Assembly (NCBI GenBank): GCA_942491385.1
Contig: CALOAF010000005.1
Location: forward strand, 1-64,000
From: UBA6170 sp942491385
GTDB taxonomy: Bacteria; Chloroflexota; Anaerolineae; Anaerolineales; Anaerolineaceae
DNA: 64,000 bases
Direction of reading: 5' to 3'
Shown here: positions 58,181-64,000 of the stretch, piece after piece
Layout of the letters: every line of letters begins with the position of its first letter
Numbering within the stretch: the stretch's first letter is position 1
Translations under genes and position numbers: made by a program
The notes under the pieces: model-generated
What the model was told of the DNA's origin: nothing
The model's input: the letters and a program-made list of their open reading frames with translations, nothing else
Database searches by the model: none

Positions 58181-58293
58181 ACCTACCTTATTCCCAGATT
58201 TAGGTCGGTTTCGCATTTGGCTCCCTGAAGACCTACGCATGTTGTCACCATGCTGTGCGACCAGTCTCAATCTTCAGATCATTACTCCCCTAT
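58181..58293 (-). ncRNA. candidate cis-regulatory structured RNA, copy 3
   Basis: The best-preserved copy. Minus strand: CTGAA pairs with TTCAG, GACT with GGTC, and hairpin GCATG-GTGACAA-CATGC lies inside. GGTCG (complement 58258-58262) can pair with CGACC (complement 58203-58207) as a pseudoknot. The 3' end forms ACCTA/TAGGT followed by seven T (58175-58181). Relative to copy 1 the GACT/GGTC stem changes C-G to T-A, a compensatory pair. It lies about 120-230 bases before the start codon. Confidence 0.68.
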
Positions 58294-58639
58294 TAAATTG
58301 TAGGTACGAATTATTTAAAATTAAATAAATTAATTAATACTAATAAGGTAAATTATACAATAATAATAACATCGATTCAACATAGATACTGTACACAACC
58401 ATTTCTAAATCGTTGAGAAATTGTTACAGTGCGGTTACAAATATGTTAAACCATATCCATAGCTTAGGTGAAACACATCTAATTTTTTTCTCTAAAAATT
58501 TAGCCCTATAAAAAATTGCAAATTACTAGGTCTTTAATCTCCTTTGGGTCACCTGCAAACCAAGAAATTAATTAAAATTGATGGAACAATTTATGGTGGA
58601 AGCACCCATAGACTAATATGATAAAAATAAGAATTGGAG
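58294..58639. other. AT-rich gene-free interval
   Basis: No gene supported. It contains the promoter side of surface protein 3 (ATTGTTACAGTGCGGTTACA near 58420 resembles the equivalent interval before copy 1) and the 3' flank of the asparagine-synthetase-like gene. Confidence 0.5.
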
Positions 58640-60487
58640 CTACACCATTTTTTGTTTTTCGATCTGAATAAATTTCTTTTTAAAAACATCAAAGGTAAGT
58701 AAATGCCAAAGAAAGTAGTTAGATCTCTGAATAACGCCTTCAAATTCCGTTCTGCTCATAAAATCAGGCCTCTGAATTTCAGATGTCAATGATTTTAGGG
58801 AACCGGATCTCATTCTGGTCACCAAATCTTCAGGGGTAGTGGATCCACCTTTGCGTTGGTTTGCCATTTTTGCATTCACTTTTTGAGCAAAAAGCTCCTT
58901 CAAAAGGTATTTAGATTTAAAGCCCTTCAAATAATGAATATCCGGATGAATCGTGAACATAGATTTTATTAAATCTTCATCTGAGAAGGGGTCAACCTGA
59001 AATAAATGATGAGCAAGAAATAACTGTTGTCGTTGAACTGCAATTTCATATGTTTCTGTAAACAGATCGATAAAGTGTATTTTATCCAGATAATGCTGAC
59101 TGGAAGAATGCTTTCCAGCCTGATCTCTTCGAAAAGCTAATGTTTCTTTAAGTAGTTCATCTCCAAAACATTTGCGCATCACTTCCCAATCTTGATTGAA
59201 AACAAACATATGGAAAAAATTCAGTGGCGAGAGAAATGAATCCGTTTCATCTTCGCTCTTAATGATTCCTGCCCCTTTTTTTAACGTGTGGGATAAAGAT
59301 GGTTTCCAGGCGAAACCTGATCCCAGACCCTTTAATATAGGAAGTATGAATGGGATTTTACTGAGATAGTGGATAGCTTTCAGTTTTTGTGATTCTTTGT
59401 TGCCCATCAAGCTGTCAGCTGCCAGACCAGTAAAAAAATATTTTTCAGACCATTGAGCCGCATCGATATACTCGGCGACTGCTAACATACTGGGTTCGGT
59501 TTCCAGGTTTGATGGTTGCGCGAGTATTTCGATCGCTCTGATCAATAATCCAGGGTAGTCTTCGGGGGTGTATTTTACAAATGTATGCTCCGTCTGCAAC
59601 AGTTGGCTGGCTTGTTGTGCATATTCAATCTCAAATTCAAATGACGGGACTTGAATTGCATAACTGATCGAGCGCGACGGCTTCTGAGTCGTATGGCCAT
59701 TGACCAGATACTGCACCAGGGTTGAATCGACCCCGCCAGATAGCAATGTCGCCAATCCCTGCTTTTTTGTTTCTATCTGGTTGACATAGTCGCCAACCAC
59801 GTCCTGAAGGGACTCGTACAACAAATTCAACGCTTTATCATCGTCTCGTATGTACTCGGCTTCGGTGGCAACAACATCCAGACTGCGTATCCGTCTTTTT
59901 TCTATTTTTCCTTCCAGCCACCTAATATACTGTCCCTGTATTATCCGCTCCACCCCCTGAAAATAGGTGTGGGAACCGTACACAGAGCGAAATAAAAAAT
60001 GCTGCGGTAAAACGGCTTCATTTATTTCACGTTTCGGTATCAGTCTGGTCATTATTCGCAATACATCCGAACATAGAATGCCATCATCCCACTCATAATA
60101 ATAAAGCTGGGGTACTCCCATCAATGTCTGAAACGCTGAGAAGACCGGTTCGGTTTTACTCAGTCCCACTACCAGTCCATTGCCGCTAAATTTATCCGTA
60201 TCGATTGATCCGGGTGCGACTATCTTTGCTCAAGTAATTTGCTGCGCATTCAGCGCTGATTTGGTTTTCGAGCGCAAAAATCCTAATTTAAGCACCAATC
60301 CTTCTTGTGACTCAGCCACATCACCATAGGTACTGTAAAAAAACATCTGACCCTGTGCACCGATCTGAAAGGTTTTTGGATTAATCCCTAATTGCTTTTT
60401 CAATCGCTGTTCTACGAAATACGGGTCCCGCGTGAATCCAAATATGCTGTAATCGCCCTCTGGCGCATTGAAACTTGAGGCTGTCAT
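58640..60487 (-). CDS. asparagine-synthetase-like amidotransferase, copy B (paired compensating indels near 60220)
   Basis: About 615 residues. AAGGAGAGG precedes the ATG at 60485-60487, which overlaps the stop of copy A by ATGA. The frame breaks after SALNAQQ and resumes at VAPGSIDTDKFSGNG. Compared with copy A one T is missing and one T is extra within about 15 bases, so the net frame is kept. The N-terminal part resembles the GATase II domain but begins MTASSFNAPEGDYSIFGFT with no catalytic Cys. The synthetase PP-loop LLSGGVDSTLVQYL is intact. Copies A and B are almost identical over the first 1.1 kb and diverge in the C-terminal third (YFFTGLAADSLMGNKES here), suggesting different acceptors. 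An ATP-dependent amide-forming role is inferred. Confidence 0.82.
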
Positions 60488-62340
60488 GCCTCTCCTTTTA
60501 ATGGATGGTTATCAATAACATGTTTTTTCAAAAGATCATAATTAAGCAATGTCCAGGTTAAATAATCTGGTTTTTGCTTCAGGCGTTTAAAATCAACTTC
60601 GCTCAAAAATTCAGGCCGGGAAATGTCATTCACGATTGGCTGCAAGAAACCTGATTGCATCCACGAAATCAGGTCGTTATGGGCAATTGAATCGCCCTTC
60701 GGTTTGTAAGCAACAGGTATATTTGTTTTTTGTGCTAATATACGCTTCAAAAGGTGCTTATATCTGAACCCTTTGATGTAGCGAAGATCCGGATGAATCG
60801 TCAGAGCTGTTTGCAATAAATCTTCATCATACATGGAAGAAACCTGTTCCAGGTGGTGCGCCAGAAATAATTGGTTGTTATGTGCTCCCAATTCCATGAG
60901 ATCTGTAAATTGATCGATGAAGTAAACCTTATCGAGATAATTTTGGCTTTTTGAATATTGGGCAACAAGATTTCTCCGATCAGCAAATGCTTCTCGTAAT
61001 TCCTGCTCGCTAAACCAATGGTGAATAATATCCATATTTTCGTCAGAGATGTACACCATTACTGAATTCGATGGAGAATAAAAGGAGTCAGGGTCATTTT
61101 CACTTTCAATGATATTGGCACCCTTCAATAGCACGCGTGCTTGCGTTGATGTTGGCGGTAAAACTGATCCCAGACCTCTGAGCAATGAAACCGCAAACGG
61201 AATTTTGCGTACTATTTCCAAACCTTTTAATTTGACCGTTGAATCTCCACCAAAAAATGTGTCCCCCCCAGCCCCGGTGAAAAAATACCTTTCAGGCCAT
61301 TGAGCCGCATGGATATACTCAGCGACTGCTAACATACTGGGTTCAATTTCCAAATTTAATGGTTGCGCGAGTATTTCGATCGCTCTGATCAATAATCCAG
61401 GGTAGTCTTCGGGGGTGTATTTTACAAATGTATGCTCCGTCTGCAACAGTTGGCTGGCTTGTTGTGCATATTCAATCTCAAATTCAAACGATGGGACTTG
61501 AATTGCATAACTGATCGAGCGCGACGGTTTCTGTGTCGTATGACCATTGACCAGATACTGTACCAGGGTTGAATCGACCCCTCCAGATAGCAATGTCGCC
61601 AATCCCTGCTTTTTTGTTTCTATCTGGTTGACATAGTCGCCAACCACGTCCTGAAGGGACTCGTACAACAAATTCAACGCTTTATCATCGTCTCGTATGT
61701 ACTCGGCTTCGGTGGCAACAACATCCAGACTGCGTACCCGTCTTTTTTCTATTTTTCCTTCCAGCCACCTGATATATTGCCCCTGTATTATCCGCTCCAC
61801 CCCCTGAAAATAGGTGTGGGAACCGTACACAGAGCGAAATAAAAAATGCTGCGGTAAAACGGCTTCATTTATTTCACGTTTCGGTATCAGTCTGGTCATT
61901 ATTCGCAATACATCCGAACATAGAATGCCATCATCCCACTCATAATAATAAAGCTGGGGTACTCCCATCAATGTCTGAAACGCTGAGAAGACCGGTTCGG
62001 TTTTACTCAGTCCCACTACCAGTCCATTGCCGCTAAATTTATCCGTATCGATTGATCCGGGTGCGACTATCTTTTGCTCAAGTAATTGCTGCGCATTCAG
62101 CGCTGATTTGGTTTTCGAGCGCAAAAATCCTAATTTAAGCACCAATCCTTCTTGTGACTCAGCCACATCACCATAGGTACTGTAAAAAAACATCTGACCC
62201 TGTGCACCGATCTGAAAGGTTTTTGGATTAATCCCTAATTGCTTTTTCAATCGCTGTGCTATGAAATACGGGTCCCGCGTGAATCCAAATATGCTGTAAT
62301 CGCCGCGTGCCAGGTTGGTCTTTTGTAATGACATTTTCAA
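60484..62340 (-). CDS. asparagine-synthetase-like amidotransferase, copy A
   Basis: 618 residues, intact. The start MKMSLQKTNLARGDYSIFGF has no Cys to serve as the glutaminase nucleophile, so ammonia or an amine would come from elsewhere, as in lasso-peptide cyclases and several sugar or peptide amidating enzymes. The adenylation domain has LLSGGVDSTLVQYLVNG (PP-loop) and RYFFTGAGGDTFFGGDST, the conserved Gly-Gly-Asp loop. The C-terminal helix bundle differs from copy B. AGAGGT precedes the ATG. It follows the AMP-ligase gene by 44 bases and overlaps copy B, so the three are likely co-transcribed. The true substrate is unknown. Confidence 0.88.
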   Translation of the reverse strand: MKMSLQKTNLARGDYSIFGFTRDPYFIAQRLKKQLGINPKTFQIGAQGQMFFYSTYGDVAESQEGLVLKLGFLRSKTKSALNAQQLLEQKIVAPGSIDTDKFSGNGLVVGLSKTEPVFSAFQTLMGVPQLYYYEWDDGILCSDVLRIMTRLIPKREINEAVLPQHFLFRSVYGSHTYFQGVERIIQGQYIRWLEGKIEKRRVRSLDVVATEAEYIRDDDKALNLLYESLQDVVGDYVNQIETKKQGLATLLSGGVDSTLVQYLVNGHTTQKPSRSISYAIQVPSFEFEIEYAQQASQLLQTEHTFVKYTPEDYPGLLIRAIEILAQPLNLEIEPSMLAVAEYIHAAQWPERYFFTGAGGDTFFGGDSTVKLKGLEIVRKIPFAVSLLRGLGSVLPPTSTQARVLLKGANIIESENDPDSFYSPSNSVMVYISDENMDIIHHWFSEQELREAFADRRNLVAQYSKSQNYLDKVYFIDQFTDLMELGAHNNQLFLAHHLEQVSSMYDEDLLQTALTIHPDLRYIKGFRYKHLLKRILAQKTNIPVAYKPKGDSIAHNDLISWMQSGFLQPIVNDISRPEFLSEVDFKRLKQKPDYLTWTLLNYDLLKKHVIDNHPLKGEA

Positions 62341-62384
62341 TATACCTCTGTAAAGATTTGATGATTTTGGAAATTTGCAGTGAA

Positions 62385-63731
62385 TTATTTATTCAATTCG
62401 GACACAGCGTATTGATGCTTTCCGGATTCGAGAGAGTGTATCTGTTCCGGGAATTCAAAATCAACCACTATCTCTTGCCCAAATGTGGTTTGGATTACTG
62501 TTGATATCTCATCCAATATATCCGCAGGGATATTTTCATTTTTGACCAGGCGAACAACCATTCGATCCAATGATTTTTGTACCACCTGAAATTGCTTTAT
62601 CGTTGGATGTGTCAGGCATTTAAAGCCTGCGCCAGCAAACCCTGCCCATACCCTTCGGCCATCCTTGGTTTGGAACGAGTCCACCAGCCGTCCTTCTACC
62701 ATTTCAATCATCTGGCTTTCTCTTCCACAAGGACAATCCTCTCCACTGTACCAGGCAGCGGCATCCTCAATACTATAGCGGATAAAAGGCATGCCCAAAT
62801 TATTCAAATTGGTAACAATTATTTCACCTACTTCTCCTGGTGTAGCTGGAGAACCATTTTTTATAATTTCAACATAATTATTTTCCATACTGATATGTAA
62901 ACCGGTATGCTCTTCACACTCACAAGCTACGCCACCTAATTCAAGCGTACCGTAACGATTGAAAACTTTACATTGGAATGTTTCTTCAATATATTGGCGC
63001 ACGGGTTCAAGGGTTGTCTCGGAAGTGGTGATGACACCTTCAAAAGTTATATCCTGATTTTGGCTGTTACGAATAAACTGCGCAAACCGATATATCGCGG
63101 TTGCATAGCCAAAAAGGATTTTTGGTTTTTTTTTGGACACTAGTTTTGCAAATGTTGTTAGACTCTCTTCGGTCATAATGAAGGCATCCATCAGAAATCG
63201 GTTCCAAATAATATCGATAATTCTTGCACGCGTTTTTTTTGTTATATTCATTTCTGTACTGGCACCCCAAATAAAGGCATGTGGTTCTCCTAATTCGCAC
63301 CCTGCCCAGCTTACATGCCGTTGGATATCTGCGGTTACATAATCCCGAAAATCAGAATCCTGCATGAAGATTAATGGATGCCCGGTAGATCCAGAGGTAG
63401 CCAATTTATTCATCTGTTTTCGTCGGTCACTATCGGTAGTTATCAGTTCTTCAAAATTTTCACGAATTATCGCCTTGGTCAATATAGGTAGCTTGGAAAA
63501 ACTGCCCGGATCATTATGCAAATCATTTGGATGAAAGCCAACTTGTTTAAAAATACGCTGGTAAAAAGGTACATATTGATAGGCATATTCAACCACCTTA
63601 TGTAACTTTTTTTGTTGTAATGCTACCAACCCATCATGGCTCAACCACTGGGTTTGGTTTAATTCATTTAATCGAGATAAAATTTTACGTCCTGTGGATT
63701 TTTCGTATATCTGTAAGGCGAAATGTCTCAT
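62385..63731 (-). CDS. phenylacetate-CoA ligase / CapK-like adenylate-forming enzyme
   Basis: 448 residues of the PaaK/CapK branch of the ANL superfamily. Landmarks are the AMP-binding loop NKLATSGSTGHPLIFMQDSD, FGYATAIYRFAQFI, FNRYGTLELGGVACECEEHT (the Cys/His residues typical of PaaK-like proteins), MPFIRYSIEDAAAWYSGEDC and CPCGRESQMIEMVEGRLVD. CapK-like members in polysaccharide clusters activate carboxylates or act in decorating sugars, and CoA need not be the acceptor. Beside two amide-forming synthetase-like genes and a GNAT, it may activate an acyl group for amide formation. AAAGG lies upstream of the ATG. Confidence 0.9.
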   Translation of the reverse strand: MRHFALQIYEKSTGRKILSRLNELNQTQWLSHDGLVALQQKKLHKVVEYAYQYVPFYQRIFKQVGFHPNDLHNDPGSFSKLPILTKAIIRENFEELITTDSDRRKQMNKLATSGSTGHPLIFMQDSDFRDYVTADIQRHVSWAGCELGEPHAFIWGASTEMNITKKTRARIIDIIWNRFLMDAFIMTEESLTTFAKLVSKKKPKILFGYATAIYRFAQFIRNSQNQDITFEGVITTSETTLEPVRQYIEETFQCKVFNRYGTLELGGVACECEEHTGLHISMENNYVEIIKNGSPATPGEVGEIIVTNLNNLGMPFIRYSIEDAAAWYSGEDCPCGRESQMIEMVEGRLVDSFQTKDGRRVWAGFAGAGFKCLTHPTIKQFQVVQKSLDRMVVRLVKNENIPADILDEISTVIQTTFGQEIVVDFEFPEQIHSLESGKHQYAVSELNK

Positions 63732-63817
63732 TTTAACCTTTACTTTTAAACTCTCATTAAATATTGGCAGCAGATAATCAACTATTTTCTTCCGATTAAT
63801 GACCAGGAAATAATACC

Positions 63818-64000
63818 TTAATCCATCGAACGAATCCGGTACCAGGAAAATATGCGTAGAAAATCGATTTTTCCGGTAATTTTTGCACCCAGCTTTTTTT
63901 GCCAGACAATTAAAGAAGGTGTATTTCGAGCCTCAATATAACAGACTGCTTTTTGAAAGCCCAATTCTTTGAATAGTCGAAAACGAGCTAGCGATAATGC
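63818..64000 (-). CDS. C-terminal part of a GNAT-like N-acyltransferase (cut by window edge)
   Basis: A minus-strand frame without a start in the window, ending TAA at 63818-63820. The 60 visible residues (ALSLARFRLFKELGFQKAVC, then YIEARNTPSLIVWQKKLGAK) show the GNAT motif-B pattern, with Asn before the final helix and a KLGA strand. It continues beyond 64000. It is upstream of the AMP ligase and in the same orientation, so possibly the same operon. Confidence 0.65.
   Translation of the reverse strand, partial: ALSLARFRLFKELGFQKAVCYIEARNTPSLIVWQKKLGAKITGKIDFLRIFSWYRIRSMD

Overview
The window looks like a chromosomal segment of a Chloroflexota bacterium, most likely class Anaerolineae. This is inferred from protein style, not from a marker gene: secreted proteins that end in a bare YLPLV-type motif, Thr/Pro-rich membrane-anchored proteins, DUF4012, LCP, C25 (gingipain-like) peptidases and dispersed four-helix-bundle (S23/IVP-like) genes. 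Base composition is moderate. There is one tRNA (Lys, CTT) and no recognisable transposase, phage, CRISPR array or rRNA.

Layout. (1) 1-11.4 kb: single genes separated by low-complexity word repeats (CCTAA/TTAGG, GGTCTCCGGTC, GCTGAAAG/GCTTTGAG, CTTTGTGGT). It holds four four-helix-bundle genes or remnants, an orphan MNT nucleotidyltransferase, a secreted C39-like peptidase, a LysM/Thr-Pro protein, the sulfate-activation pair cysD-cysN, and UDP-sugar dehydrogenase. (2) 11.4-19.6 kb: an exopolysaccharide and sulfate block with LCP ligase, cysC, TauE/SafE, cysQ, a Wzz/BY-kinase, a Wzy/WaaL-like polymerase-ligase and a DUF2723 glycosyltransferase. (3) 19.7-33.8 kb, minus strand: two secreted YLPLV-type proteins, then an overlapping operon of a 56-aa small protein, a large C25 peptidase, an S24/S26 peptidase, a PqqD-like protein, an Fn3/Thr-rich anchored protein, a C25 lipoprotein, two Thr-rich anchored proteins and DUF4012. 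Upstream are YdcF, fructosamine-kinase-like and LMW tyrosine phosphatase genes. (4) 34-38.7 kb: tRNA-Lys, metallophosphoesterase, a lone RfaH/UpxY-like antiterminator and a three-gene Wlb/Wbp-type operon for a diacetamido-uronic acid sugar. (5) 39.2-58.3 kb: three tandem paralogous giant surface proteins (TSP3, transglutaminase-like, MAM-like, PKD, InlB-like repeats). Each is preceded by a conserved structured RNA, and copies are separated by 5' fragments of the neighbouring acetyltransferase gene. (6) 58.6-64 kb: two near-identical asparagine-synthetase-like genes, a CapK/PaaK-like AMP ligase and a partial GNAT.

Taken together the region builds, exports and decorates the cell surface. It activates sulfate to PAPS, makes uronic and amino sugars, polymerises and attaches polysaccharide, and secretes large adhesin-like proteins with dedicated peptidases.

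Many reading frames are broken by single-base indels, often in homopolymers, and parts of surface-protein copy 2 carry almost only deletions. I suspect consensus errors rather than biology for many of these, and I mark each one.
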